Assembly: GCA_902553145.1 (NCBI GenBank)
Contig: CACDKD010000001.1
Span: 25,786-89,785 of the forward strand
DNA length: 64,000 nt
Source of the DNA: an uncultured Gammaproteobacteria bacterium
Lineage (GTDB): Bacteria; Pseudomonadota; Gammaproteobacteria; Steroidobacterales; UBA11654
Reading direction: 5' to 3'
Made by a program: the position numbers and the translations under genes. The notes beneath the pieces were generated by a model, which worked only from the letters and a program-made list of their open reading frames with translations, was not told where the DNA came from and did not search any database. Of this stretch, positions 9,730-17,946 are shown in pieces; the stretch's first letter is position 1; each line of letters starts with the position of its first letter.

Positions 9730-10480
9730 GCCTTTCTGAATACTCCTGACATGAGGTGCCAAACGCCTCGAATATTTTTCTTGAAACAGCGCTTTTTTCT
9801 GGTTTCCATTCCGGGTGCCATTGGACGGATAAATTAAATCCTGCTGCATCCTTAATGGTAAATGCTTCAACCAACCCGCCGTGGGAAAGTGCCTCAATAT
9901 TTAAGCCTTGGCCTAGCTGCTTTACGCCTTGACCATGGAGAGAATTAACCTCGGCTTCAAGAAGACCGGTTAATTGATGTAAATATCCACCCTCCTCAAA
10001 AGATACGCTATGACTGATATCGTATTGGTCCTCTATGGATGCATTACGATCAAAGTCATGTCCCTTGAAATCAGATTCATTTTCAAGTGACTGATAAAGA
10101 GAGCCTCCAAGGATGACATTCATTTCCTGAAATCCTCGACAAATTGCAAGGATTGGTAATTCCATATCTATAATTTTCTTAACTGCTTTAAAAACATATT
10201 CGTCACGAGATGGGTCGATCAACATTTCAGAATCATTGATCTTATCGCTATATCTATCAGGGTGCACATTCGATAAGCTGCCGGTCAGTAAGAATCCATC
10301 AAGACGGTTCAAAATTGATTTCATTGAAGACAGGTCATCGCTTGGAATGAGTACTGAGGTTACATCGGAGTACTCATGGATCGCTTTAATATATTTCTCT
10401 CCCACAACATGAAAAGGGTGTCGTTCAATTTCTTTACGACAACAAACAATACCGACCAGTGGCTTATTAGAGTTAGGCAT
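9719..10480 (-). CDS. puuD: Gamma-glutamyl-GABA hydrolase (class I glutamine amidotransferase-like)
   Basis: A 253-residue peptidase C26/class I GATase-like hydrolase that releases GABA and glutamate from gamma-glutamyl-GABA, the last Puu step. The nucleophile Cys is in LAICRGFQEMNV (about residue 135), the oxyanion region is LLTGSLSNVHP, and the His-x-Glu dyad is in VQWHPEWKPE. It is the first gene of the operon, 36 bp after the RND pump gene on the same strand, so read-through from the pump promoter is possible. The pathway's PuuC aldehyde dehydrogenase is not in the operon; the aldehyde dehydrogenase at 56 kb is a candidate substitute. Confidence 0.87.
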   Translation of the reverse strand: MPNSNKPLVGIVCCRKEIERHPFHVVGEKYIKAIHEYSDVTSVLIPSDDLSSMKSILNRLDGFLLTGSLSNVHPDRYSDKINDSEMLIDPSRDEYVFKAVKKIIDMELPILAICRGFQEMNVILGGSLYQSLENESDFKGHDFDRNASIEDQYDISHSVSFEEGGYLHQLTGLLEAEVNSLHGQGVKQLGQGLNIEALSHGGLVEAFTIKDAAGFNLSVQWHPEWKPEKSAVSRKIFEAFGTSCQEYSERHGR

Positions 10481-10516
10481 ATAATTTTTTGAAATATTAA
10501 GTACTGATTGTACTAA

Positions 10517-13500
10517 TTATGAGGTCTTTTGAGTAAGTCTTAATTTAAGTCTAAGATTATATTTTCCCTCACGCACGTCATTCACAAAGCAAATAAGTGC
10601 TGGGACAAAGACAAGAACGAGATAAGGCACGAAAAGCATTCCAAAAATAAATGTGATCGCGAGTGGCTGAATGAGTCTTGCTTGAAGACTGCCCTCAAAA
10701 ATTATTGGCGTCAAACCAACAATAGTGGTTATTGTGGTTATAAGAACCGGTCTGAATCTCTCCCTAATGGCCTCGTTGATTGCACGAATTAGAATATATC
10801 CATCGCTTTGGAATTCTTTGATTGCTCTTACAAGAATGATCGAGTCATTGACCAATACTCCTGTCAGCCCAAAGAAAGCCAATAAACTAAACATGCTCAG
10901 GTTAAAGCCCAAGACAAGGTGGCCCAATATGGCTCCAATTAATCCAAATGGAACAACTGCCAATATTAGGAAAGGAGTCGTATAACTCGAGAAAACCCAA
11001 GCAAGAATAATAAATATAGAGGCAAATGTAATGATCAGGGCCAATCTCAACCCAGAAAACGCCTCAGCTTGCTCGAGGGCTTTTCCATCATAGACCAATC
11101 GAACTCCATAATCTCTCTCAATAAGAGGCTCGATATCAGTTCTAACAGCCTGTAAGACAATATTGGTTGTTGTAACAGTTGGGTCAACGTCACCAGTAAC
11201 AGCGACTTGTCTGACCCCATCTTTCTTTCTTATTTTAGTAAAACCAAGCCTTTTCTTAAGATTTACCACTTCTGAGAGAACAACGCTTCCTCCATCTGGA
11301 GCAGTTAGATAAATGTCTCTGATTGTCTGATTCTCGGTCTCGCCTGCTGGTAACTTCACCCTAACAATCACTTCTTCTGTGTCTTGGGAAAAACGTTGCG
11401 CAACAGAGCCTGAAAATGAGTTTCTAACTTGTCTAGCTACTTCTTCTGCAGTGAAACCTATGGCTTCACCTTCTGGCTTAATTTCCAAAAGTATTTCTTC
11501 TTTTCCATAAGGCAAATCATCTTCCAGTGCTATAAGCCCAGGCAGAACTCTCATTTCATTTCTCAAAGCAAGCGCTGCTTCTTTCATTTGAGAAAGATTG
11601 TCTCCAATGACACGGATATCAATATCCCTTCCAGGCGGTCCTCCAACGGAGTCCTCAAAAATCACAAAGTTCTCAATACCAGACATTATGCGAGTTTCAG
11701 CTTCCCAAGCTTCAATGAATTCTCTGTTCCTTATGAGCCTTACATCGCCTGAAACAAGCTCAGCCACGAATGATCCGATGTGCCCGCCTGATACGTCACT
11801 AGAAAAGGACCCTTTTCCTGTGTAACTGACTCCAATGTTACCAACGCCGTAGTTTACGAGACTTCCTTTCTGGCCAGTTAATTTTTCTTCTACAGAATAA
11901 AGCGCTCTTCCAATCTCATTGACCATCTCTTCTGTTCTTTCCTCAGACGTGCCTGGTGAAAAAGAGAAATTCGCAAGTAAAATATCACCTTCAGGAGTAT
12001 CAAAAAACTCAAAATTAACCCTGCCAGTTGATAACAGAGTTAGAGAGACTAGCAACATACAAATTGTGGCTGTAATGGTGAAGCCCTTTTTTGTATAGGT
12101 TTTTTCGATAATAGGAAGAACCCTATCATCTCTAAATCGGTTGAAATATATATCAAATTTTCTCGTTTTATTTTCGCCTTCCGAGACTTTTTTGAGAGAC
12201 GAGCGAAGATGATGTGGAAGGATTAAAAAACACTCAATCAGACTTGCTATTATGACGAGCGACAATGTGATTGGAACCGCTGAAATAATGTTTCCAACGT
12301 CGTTTTGTATAAGCAAAATAGGAAGGAATGCAGCCACAGTAGTAAGCATTGCGGCAAGCACGGGCGGAAACATTCTCTGTGCGCCTAGGCGAGCAGCCTC
12401 TTTGTAATTCATTCCTCTTCTATGAAGAGTGGTTGTGTGTTCAGAAACAACAATCGCATCATCGACCACGATCCCAATGCCCATGATCAAAGCAAACATG
12501 CTGATCATATCCAGAGATAAGCCCATTTGACTCATTGCGCCCAGGGCAGCCATGAATGCAACTGGTATTCCAGCAGCAACCCAAATTGCAACTCGCCCAT
12601 TCAGGAAAACGAATAACACCAAAAGAACAAGGATCAATCCTGTCCCTCCATTCGAAAGCAACATGTTAATTCTTTGTCTAACTTGATCGGAGAAAACATC
12701 GTAAACAACAATCTCGAGAGATGCGGGATAAAGGCTAGCAACTTGGGTCATGTATTTCTCGACAGCTTCTTGCGATACGAGAGAGTCTGCGCCTCTGGTC
12801 CTGTAGACTTTCAAACCAATTGAGGGGCCATCTGAATTTACCCTGTAGTTGGAGTTGACTCTAAATGTTTCATAAACATTTGCGATATCACTGAGATAAA
12901 CTTTTTCTCCAGAAGATTTTGAAACCACCTCAATGTCTCGAAGTTCATTTGGGCTTCTAGCGAGACGATCGCTCCTTATTTGTCTTGATACACCTCCACT
13001 GTTTATACTGCCTGACGGAAGATCTATGCTTGATGATGAAAGCTCTGATGAGACTTGGCCGAGAGTAAGATCCAATTCTCTGAGGTTGTCCGATGAAATT
13101 TCCACCCATATTTCACTGTCTCTCACGCCCTGAAACTCGACATTGGCGAGTCCTAAGCTTATGAGATCATCTCGGATTTGTCTGGCATAAAATTTAAGAG
13201 TCTTTTCAGAAAATGGTCCTGAAATATCAATTGCACATACTTCGTCTCTTTGAAGAACCTGAGTAACAATTGGTTTTTCTATGTCCTGAGGGAATGTTGT
13301 AATTCTAGAAACAGCTGACTGAACATCGGTCAAAGCTTTGGTCATGCTCACGCTTTCTTTAAACGATATATACATTTTAGCCCTGCCCTCAAAGGCAGTT
13401 GAATTGACTTCTTTGACGCCGTTTATAAATCTTACTTCTGGCTCAACGGCATTGATGATATTGCTCTCAATGTCTTCAGCACTTGCACCCTGCCACTCAA

Positions 13501-13711
13501 CATCAACACTTATAAGCTCGAGTCCAAAATCTGGCATAAGCTGTCTTTTGAGCTGCGTGATCCCGAATGCACCATAGAGAATGAGTATGGCCATGAGTAA
13601 GTTGGCAGCAACTTTATGACGACTAAAGAACGCAATGATTCCCCTATCCGGTTGCATTGTATCCCTCGGATTAATCGGTCTATTTTTTTGGCTGTAATTT
13701 TTGAATACCAT
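10517..13711 (-). CDS. RND efflux transporter permease (AcrB/MexB-like superfamily)
   Basis: A 1064-residue inner-membrane proton-driven pump of the RND superfamily. It has the first transmembrane helix near residues 35-52, large periplasmic loops, the TM4 proton-relay aspartate pair in GIGIVVDDAIVVSEH, and a second repeat with GLTGVLVNDSIILV. The internal duplication and length match the AcrB type. Its start overlaps the adaptor gene stop by one base (TAATG), so the two are translated together. No outer-membrane TolC-like gene is adjacent. Substrate cannot be predicted; proximity to polyamine genes is suggestive only. Confidence 0.93.
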   Translation of the reverse strand: MVFKNYSQKNRPINPRDTMQPDRGIIAFFSRHKVAANLLMAILILYGAFGITQLKRQLMPDFGLELISVDVEWQGASAEDIESNIINAVEPEVRFINGVKEVNSTAFEGRAKMYISFKESVSMTKALTDVQSAVSRITTFPQDIEKPIVTQVLQRDEVCAIDISGPFSEKTLKFYARQIRDDLISLGLANVEFQGVRDSEIWVEISSDNLRELDLTLGQVSSELSSSSIDLPSGSINSGGVSRQIRSDRLARSPNELRDIEVVSKSSGEKVYLSDIANVYETFRVNSNYRVNSDGPSIGLKVYRTRGADSLVSQEAVEKYMTQVASLYPASLEIVVYDVFSDQVRQRINMLLSNGGTGLILVLLVLFVFLNGRVAIWVAAGIPVAFMAALGAMSQMGLSLDMISMFALIMGIGIVVDDAIVVSEHTTTLHRRGMNYKEAARLGAQRMFPPVLAAMLTTVAAFLPILLIQNDVGNIISAVPITLSLVIIASLIECFLILPHHLRSSLKKVSEGENKTRKFDIYFNRFRDDRVLPIIEKTYTKKGFTITATICMLLVSLTLLSTGRVNFEFFDTPEGDILLANFSFSPGTSEERTEEMVNEIGRALYSVEEKLTGQKGSLVNYGVGNIGVSYTGKGSFSSDVSGGHIGSFVAELVSGDVRLIRNREFIEAWEAETRIMSGIENFVIFEDSVGGPPGRDIDIRVIGDNLSQMKEAALALRNEMRVLPGLIALEDDLPYGKEEILLEIKPEGEAIGFTAEEVARQVRNSFSGSVAQRFSQDTEEVIVRVKLPAGETENQTIRDIYLTAPDGGSVVLSEVVNLKKRLGFTKIRKKDGVRQVAVTGDVDPTVTTTNIVLQAVRTDIEPLIERDYGVRLVYDGKALEQAEAFSGLRLALIITFASIFIILAWVFSSYTTPFLILAVVPFGLIGAILGHLVLGFNLSMFSLLAFFGLTGVLVNDSIILVRAIKEFQSDGYILIRAINEAIRERFRPVLITTITTIVGLTPIIFEGSLQARLIQPLAITFIFGMLFVPYLVLVFVPALICFVNDVREGKYNLRLKLRLTQKTS

Positions 13712-14853
13712 TAGAGAATATCCACTTTAACGCCTTCACCGGCTTCTCTGAGTTGGTTTGTCACAATCAAGTCGCCATTTTGAACCATCAGTTCCTCTAT
13801 CGGCTTAATTAGAACATTGGATTGATCATATCCAGAAATCGCTATTCCAACTTTCTTCAACCTTTGATCTTTAACAATGTATATATATTCGTCATTGAAA
13901 ACAGCCGTCTCTGGAATCCTAATGACTGATACATATTTTTTATCTGGCATTCTCAAGCGAACGAATGCTCCGGGCCTAAGTGGCGTTTCCTGCTCTTTAT
14001 CCATTTCAATAGTTGCAAATATATTCACTCCGCCTGTGTTGGATGTGATTTCAGCACCCACTCTGGAAATCGAGGCATCAAAAATTAAATCTTTCTGCCC
14101 TACTGTCCACCTGACCTCTATGGCTCTTCCCAAAATTTCATTTTCATCTTCAAGCAATCTCCCATATTGCGACTTGGAAATCGAAAATCGAACTTCCATG
14201 TTTTTAATGTCGATGATCTCTCCGATTTTGTCATTGAAGGTGCTGACTTGTTTTCCGAGTGTTGCCTGCACATCATTTATGACGCCATCAAATGGGGCAA
14301 ATAACTCGGTGTCCCTTAAATCTTTTTCTGATTCAGATAAAACAAGCTCTTGTTGTGTCTTTTCCAATAGAGCATTGTCTCTAAATTGCTCAGAGATTGA
14401 TCCTTGTTTGAACAGTTCATCTGCTCTCTCGAAGTCTCTAGTCATAACATCGAGTTTGGCAGTTTCTTCTGTGACAGAATTTCTATATTCGAAGTCATCA
14501 ATTCTGAGAAGCAACTCGCCTTTTTTTACAACCGCTCCTTCTTTAAAGTTGTCTCCAACTTTAATTACCTGACCGCCAACGAGGGCTCTGAGCTCGCTCC
14601 TCCTTGAGGTAATAACTTCACCAAAAAGAGCTACTGTGGGTTGAATGTCGCCATATTGAGCCTCGATCACTGAAACAGGCCACGATTTTTCTTCAATCAC
14701 AAGAATCTCTGGCTCTTCTTTTGTGGCCCTTAAGAATGATATAACTAAGAATGTACCCACCAGTAAAAGTACTATGGGATTTACCCTTTTTATTCTATTT
14801 ATATATTCTTTCATGAGTCGACTCAGGGATGGGATTCGTTGTTGCATACCCAT
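13711..14853 (-). CDS. RND efflux periplasmic adaptor (membrane fusion protein)
   Basis: A 380-residue HlyD/AcrA-type adaptor that links the RND pump to an outer-membrane channel. One N-terminal hydrophobic helix (IVLLLVGTFLVISFL) anchors it. The lipoyl-like segment follows (GGQVIKVGDNFKEGAVVKKGELLLRI is split around the coiled-coil hairpin), and the beta-barrel contains LRPGAFVRLRMP. The first ATG at 14853 is used; an in-frame ATG at 14814 directly before the membrane helix is an alternative. It is the first gene of a two-gene unit with the permease, and may share a transcript with the polyamine operon downstream. Confidence 0.88.
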   Translation of the reverse strand: MGMQQRIPSLSRLMKEYINRIKRVNPIVLLLVGTFLVISFLRATKEEPEILVIEEKSWPVSVIEAQYGDIQPTVALFGEVITSRRSELRALVGGQVIKVGDNFKEGAVVKKGELLLRIDDFEYRNSVTEETAKLDVMTRDFERADELFKQGSISEQFRDNALLEKTQQELVLSESEKDLRDTELFAPFDGVINDVQATLGKQVSTFNDKIGEIIDIKNMEVRFSISKSQYGRLLEDENEILGRAIEVRWTVGQKDLIFDASISRVGAEITSNTGGVNIFATIEMDKEQETPLRPGAFVRLRMPDKKYVSVIRIPETAVFNDEYIYIVKDQRLKKVGIAISGYDQSNVLIKPIEELMVQNGDLIVTNQLREAGEGVKVDIL

Positions 14854-14940
14854 CGGATTCTTTTAAGAATTATTCTAATTTTCGAATGCTAATGGAATTA
14901 GTGCTTTCAAAGGATAGACGTTACAAAAAGTTACATCGAT

Positions 14941-15348
14941 TCATGAAGAAATAATCATGAATTTTGCATGGCACTCAGCAATGACTTTTTGTTTATCTTT
15001 TGTTTTCATAACACCATACATCATCGCCATTCTTGATTTCGTTTTTAAATGATGCCCTTCGAGCATTACTGTTTCTCCTGTCTGAAGAGAATTTTTATAA
15101 CGAAGATCGCATTTTGCAGTCTGTGCTGGCTTGCCCTTCAGAAACAACCAATTCGCCATTACATCATCGAGCAAACTGAAAATGATTCCGCCGTGGGTAG
15201 TATCTTGGAAACCTACATGGGTTTCTGCGGGCGTGAACTCTGCTCTACAGATGTCATTGTCATCGATGATAAAATTTGTTTTTAATCCAATTGGGTTTTC
15301 TGGACCACAAACAAAACAATGGTTTGAATTTAAATCAAGCTCGCTCAT
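14941..15348 (-). CDS. PaaI-family hotdog thioesterase
   Basis: A 135-residue hotdog-fold protein of the PaaI/YiiD type, which hydrolyses acyl-CoA thioesters. The N-terminal CFVCGPENPIGL is a common lead-in for this subgroup, and the HGGIIFSLLDDVMA segment carries the hotdog helix with its conserved HGG and acidic residue. It overlaps the upstream metallo-hydrolase by 4 bp, so the two form one unit. The acyl substrate is unknown. Confidence 0.82.
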   Translation of the reverse strand: MSELDLNSNHCFVCGPENPIGLKTNFIIDDNDICRAEFTPAETHVGFQDTTHGGIIFSLLDDVMANWLFLKGKPAQTAKCDLRYKNSLQTGETVMLEGHHLKTKSRMAMMYGVMKTKDKQKVIAECHAKFMIISS

Positions 15349-16247
15349 ATCAAATCGAATCTTCTAGAATTGTTATTACTTTTTATAAGTCCAGCAGTAG
15401 TTCCAGAAAAATGGGCAGCTAGAACAACGGTATTTGAATCAGTGAGCTTGTCTACAATCTTCACGCGTGTTTCATTTGATAAATTTTTGTCATCACAAAA
15501 CACTGTGGATACGGATGGACAATCAACCTGAATGGGATTGTGAAGAACGTCTCCTGTAAGTATGCCATTCCTGTCTTTCGAATTTATCTCAACACAATAG
15601 TGTCCAGGACTATGGCCAGGCGTTTTTATAAGATTTATTTCCCTGCCTAAGTCTGTTGAATCATCGATGATATTAGCCTGTCCCGATTCGATTATCGGCA
15701 ATATGCTATCTTGATAAACAAGCTTTGTATACTCATCATACGGACTCTTAGATTCTTTTTGCATGCTTGAGAGCTCTTCGCTAGAAAAAAGGTATTTTGC
15801 ATTTGGAAATGTTGGAACCCAAACACCATTCTCTAGTCTAGTATTCCAACCCACATGATCAGCATGTAAGTGGGTACACATGACGATATCTATAGACTCC
15901 AAGCTTAATCCGAACGATTCTAAATTCTGAATGTATTTGCTGTTTCTGTTATTCCAATGACTCAGAATAGACTCATTTTTCTTGTATATTGGACCTTGTC
16001 CCACTCTGTGCTTGTCATTGCCAATGCACGTATCGACTAATATGTTTAGATTTGGCGTTCTGATAAGGAATGAATGCATGCTTAAAAGAATCATTTTGCT
16101 CATTGGTTCATAGAATGGCTGAATCCAGTCCATATTCTTTTCAAATATTCCTAAGTCTATTTCTGGAAATGCATTTAGCACAGGAAAACGCTCGATACCG
16201 TCTATCACTTTATCAACAGAGACTTCACCAAAATGCAGGGTCTTCAT
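15345..16247 (-). CDS. Metallo-beta-lactamase-fold hydrolase
   Basis: A 300-residue MBL-fold hydrolase. The two-metal motif is THLHADHVGWN (HxHxDH), followed by a histidine in KTPGHSPGHYC, an aspartate in GILTGDVLH and a C-terminal histidine in LAAHFSG. There is no signal peptide, so it is cytoplasmic. The pattern resembles quorum-quenching lactonases and many uncharacterised MBL proteins; the function is not assigned. It is coupled by a 4-bp overlap to the PaaI-type thioesterase, so an ester or thioester substrate is plausible by context only. Confidence 0.82.
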   Translation of the reverse strand: MKTLHFGEVSVDKVIDGIERFPVLNAFPEIDLGIFEKNMDWIQPFYEPMSKMILLSMHSFLIRTPNLNILVDTCIGNDKHRVGQGPIYKKNESILSHWNNRNSKYIQNLESFGLSLESIDIVMCTHLHADHVGWNTRLENGVWVPTFPNAKYLFSSEELSSMQKESKSPYDEYTKLVYQDSILPIIESGQANIIDDSTDLGREINLIKTPGHSPGHYCVEINSKDRNGILTGDVLHNPIQVDCPSVSTVFCDDKNLSNETRVKIVDKLTDSNTVVLAAHFSGTTAGLIKSNNNSRRFDLI

Positions 16248-16284
16248 ACAAATAGTGTAGTGTAATTATTTAGCAGGCTTAACT

Positions 16285-16878
16285 TTATTTATAAAAAATA
16301 CTGAAGATTCTTCGAAACCAATCTTGCCTTCTTTTACAAACAAGACAAAAGATCAAGGCAGCAAATCCAGCGAGTATCCCATCCATGCCAGCTGCATTGG
16401 CAAGGGCTTCTACATTTTTTCTTACTGGCTGAATCCATGAAATAGATTTGGTAGTTTGGTTCTCAAGATTACTAATGTTTTCTAGCTCAGAATCGATGGA
16501 TGCCTCAAGTGCTGAAATACTCTCTTGTAGATTATTAGTTACTGACTGTTCTCTTTGAATGCTGATTGCCGCTGAAGCAATTTGACTTTGTAGATCTTGG
16601 ATTATCGCTGAATCTAATTCAGTATCAAGACCTGCCAATCTGCCATTAAGCTGATTAACTAAATTATTGATTGATTCAATATTGGTTCGGCTTTGAGATA
16701 CTGCTTCAATTGCACTCCTCAACTCTGACTGATTAAGAGTAATAACCTCTCTTGATTTATTCAAAGGTTCAATTGAGGCATCCTTTGGTGTGATAAAGGC
16801 AAGAAATGTAAAGATAGACGCAAACAGAATTACTAAATCTGTAACTTTGGTCAGACTATCTTTGAAAGAATTGAGCAT
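16285..16878 (-). CDS. Hypothetical membrane-anchored coiled-coil protein
   Basis: Not recognised. After the chosen start the protein has about 197 residues: one hydrophobic segment near the N-terminus (LVILFASIFTFLAFI), a long middle rich in Gln, Ser, Asn and Leu with coiled-coil character, and a second hydrophobic segment (GILAGFAALIFCLVC) near a basic C-terminus. The ORF track starts at 16914, but that start lies inside a strong hairpin plus T-run that ends the upstream small gene, so the ATG at 16878, immediately before the first membrane helix, is more likely. Its ribosome-binding site is weak. Expression probably depends on read-through or its own promoter. Confidence 0.6.
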   Translation of the reverse strand: MLNSFKDSLTKVTDLVILFASIFTFLAFITPKDASIEPLNKSREVITLNQSELRSAIEAVSQSRTNIESINNLVNQLNGRLAGLDTELDSAIIQDLQSQIASAAISIQREQSVTNNLQESISALEASIDSELENISNLENQTTKSISWIQPVRKNVEALANAAGMDGILAGFAALIFCLVCKRRQDWFRRIFSIFYK

Positions 16879-16890
16879 ATCTCTTATTTG

Positions 16891-16920
16891 AGAAGAAAAA
16901 GGGCTCTTTTGCAAGAGCCC
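16891..16920 (-). terminator. Rho-independent terminator after the 73-residue membrane peptide gene
   Basis: On the minus strand an 8-bp GC-containing stem (GGGCTCTT / AAGAGCCC) with a 4-base loop is followed by TTTTTCTTCT. It lies 50 bp downstream of the small membrane-protein stop codon. A short T-run on the plus side means it could act weakly in both directions. It invalidates the listed start of the next ORF. Confidence 0.85.
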
Positions 16921-16969
16921 TTTTCTATTGCTTTTAAAATTTTAAAAACTTAAAAAGCTTGTTTCTCAT

Positions 16970-17191
16970 TTACATACCGCGTGAGCCGTACATTCCTGAG
17001 AGAATAGCAAGAACAATGATACCTACTACACCGTTTTCACCTAGCGTATTGATCAAATCGATCAAATTGCCAAGTACAGCGCCGACAAATGGTACATCCA
17101 TACCAAATACTACGCCTGCAGCAACACCAAGTGCTACTAAAGCGACAGCGATATCAGTTAGTTCTCCTATCCAACCCTTGATTTTATTCAT
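16970..17191 (-). CDS. Small hydrophobic membrane protein (73 aa), unknown function
   Basis: Not recognised. A short basic N-terminus (MNKIKGWIGEL) precedes two Gly/Ala/Val-rich hydrophobic segments: about residues 13-30 (VALVALGVAAGVVFG) and about 55-66 (GVVGIIVLAILSGM). A polar stretch with NLIDLINTLGENG lies between them. It has a very strong Shine-Dalgarno (AGGGGAGG, 8 bp before ATG) and its own terminator, suggesting high expression as a single-gene unit. VirB2-like pilin, holin or bacteriocin-like peptides are conceivable from size and hydropathy, but no diagnostic motif supports any of them. Confidence 0.7.
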   Translation of the reverse strand: MNKIKGWIGELTDIAVALVALGVAAGVVFGMDVPFVGAVLGNLIDLINTLGENGVVGIIVLAILSGMYGSRGM

Positions 17192-17545
17192 GATAAAATC
17201 CTCCCCTAATTAAGGTTAACTTTAATGTTCCTATATCAAACGACATGTTTAAAAAAGAACATTTTAAATCTAGTCAGATTTGATGATATAGGTCAAAATT
17301 TGCATGATATTTGTTTTTATACAACATATTGGCCTCCTTTTGGATGGGTTTGTATTGCTAGGTTTCAGCCAGTCTTTACAAATGCATCGAGTTTAAAAGA
17401 AAAATTTTTATTGTCTTATGTTATTGATATTAATGACTTTATTATTTTTTTTTTAAAATATTTTCGATTTTAAGGTATCAGGCGATTAATTTGCGTAAAT
17501 TAGACTGGTTCTAAAAGGAATATTATTTTTTTTGAGATTATTTTG
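17192..17545. other. 354-bp AT-rich intergenic region upstream of the small membrane protein gene
   Basis: This is the only gap above 300 bp. It is strongly AT-rich with several A/T runs. It holds the strong ribosome-binding site of the 73-residue protein (around 17200) and a perfect 9-bp inverted repeat, CCTATATCA at 17230-17238 and TGATATAGG at 17284-17292. The plus-strand 82-codon ORF at 17225-17473 has no ribosome-binding site and no recognisable features, so I do not call it a gene. No convincing RNA gene or terminator was found in the remainder. Confidence 0.6.
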
Positions 17546-17621
<76 letters not shown>

Positions 17622-17632
17622 ACGGTTGGCAT

Positions 17633-17662
17633 ATTCTATAGAAAAATAATCATAATTGTGAA
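17633..17662 (-). promoter_or_regulatory. Probable sigma-70 promoter of tRNA-Phe
   Basis: In the 45-bp gap between yggX and the tRNA, the minus strand has TTCACA (17657-17662) and, 16 bp on, TATAGA (17635-17640), overlapping an alternative TAGAAT. The position would start transcription a few bases before the mature tRNA 5' end. Read-through from yggX is also possible. Confidence 0.45.
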
Positions 17663-17666
17663 GAAT

Positions 17667-17939
17667 TTATTGTGTCGGAGGGATATATTCCTTTGGCTTT
17701 TCAGAAGTGCCCTCAAACAAAAATTTAATCATCTCATTTTGTAGATAAGCCCTTGCTGAGGGGTCAACCATTGATAGCCTGTTTTCATTGATCAGCATGG
17801 TTTGATGTTGCAGCCACAACTCCCATGCCTCTTTTGAGATATTTAAATGAATTCTTTCGCCCAAGCTTCCTGGATATGGGGGTCTTTCCATCTGTTCCAA
17901 GTCTCTCTTGTAATATTCACAATAAATTTTTTTAGTCAT
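17667..17939 (-). CDS. yggX: YggX family Fe(II)-trafficking / oxidative damage protection protein
   Basis: A small cytoplasmic protein of the YggX family, which in enterobacteria protects Fe-S enzymes from oxidation. The sequence MTKKIYCEYYKRDLEQM carries the conserved N-terminal Cys, and AWELWLQHQTMLINENRL and DPSARAYLQNEM are family hallmarks. The ORF track starts at 17960, but the ATG at 17939 gives the normal N-terminus and a 90-residue protein of normal length. It follows mutY by 7 bp, the arrangement usual in Gammaproteobacteria, and fits a link to the Fe-S enzyme MutY. Confidence 0.95.
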   Translation of the reverse strand: MTKKIYCEYYKRDLEQMERPPYPGSLGERIHLNISKEAWELWLQHQTMLINENRLSMVDPSARAYLQNEMIKFLFEGTSEKPKEYIPPTQ

Positions 17940-17946
17940 TTGTAAA

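Noticed and set aside
16878-16914. Twelve-residue N-terminal extension of the coiled-coil protein
   Set aside because: The start codon is within the terminator hairpin of the upstream gene.
16970-17191. Circular bacteriocin or VirB2-type pilin identity for the 73-residue protein
   Set aside because: Only size and hydrophobicity agree; no leader, cysteine or processing genes nearby.
17225-17473. 82-residue plus-strand ORF in the largest intergenic gap
   Set aside because: No ribosome-binding site, AT-driven composition and no recognisable motif.
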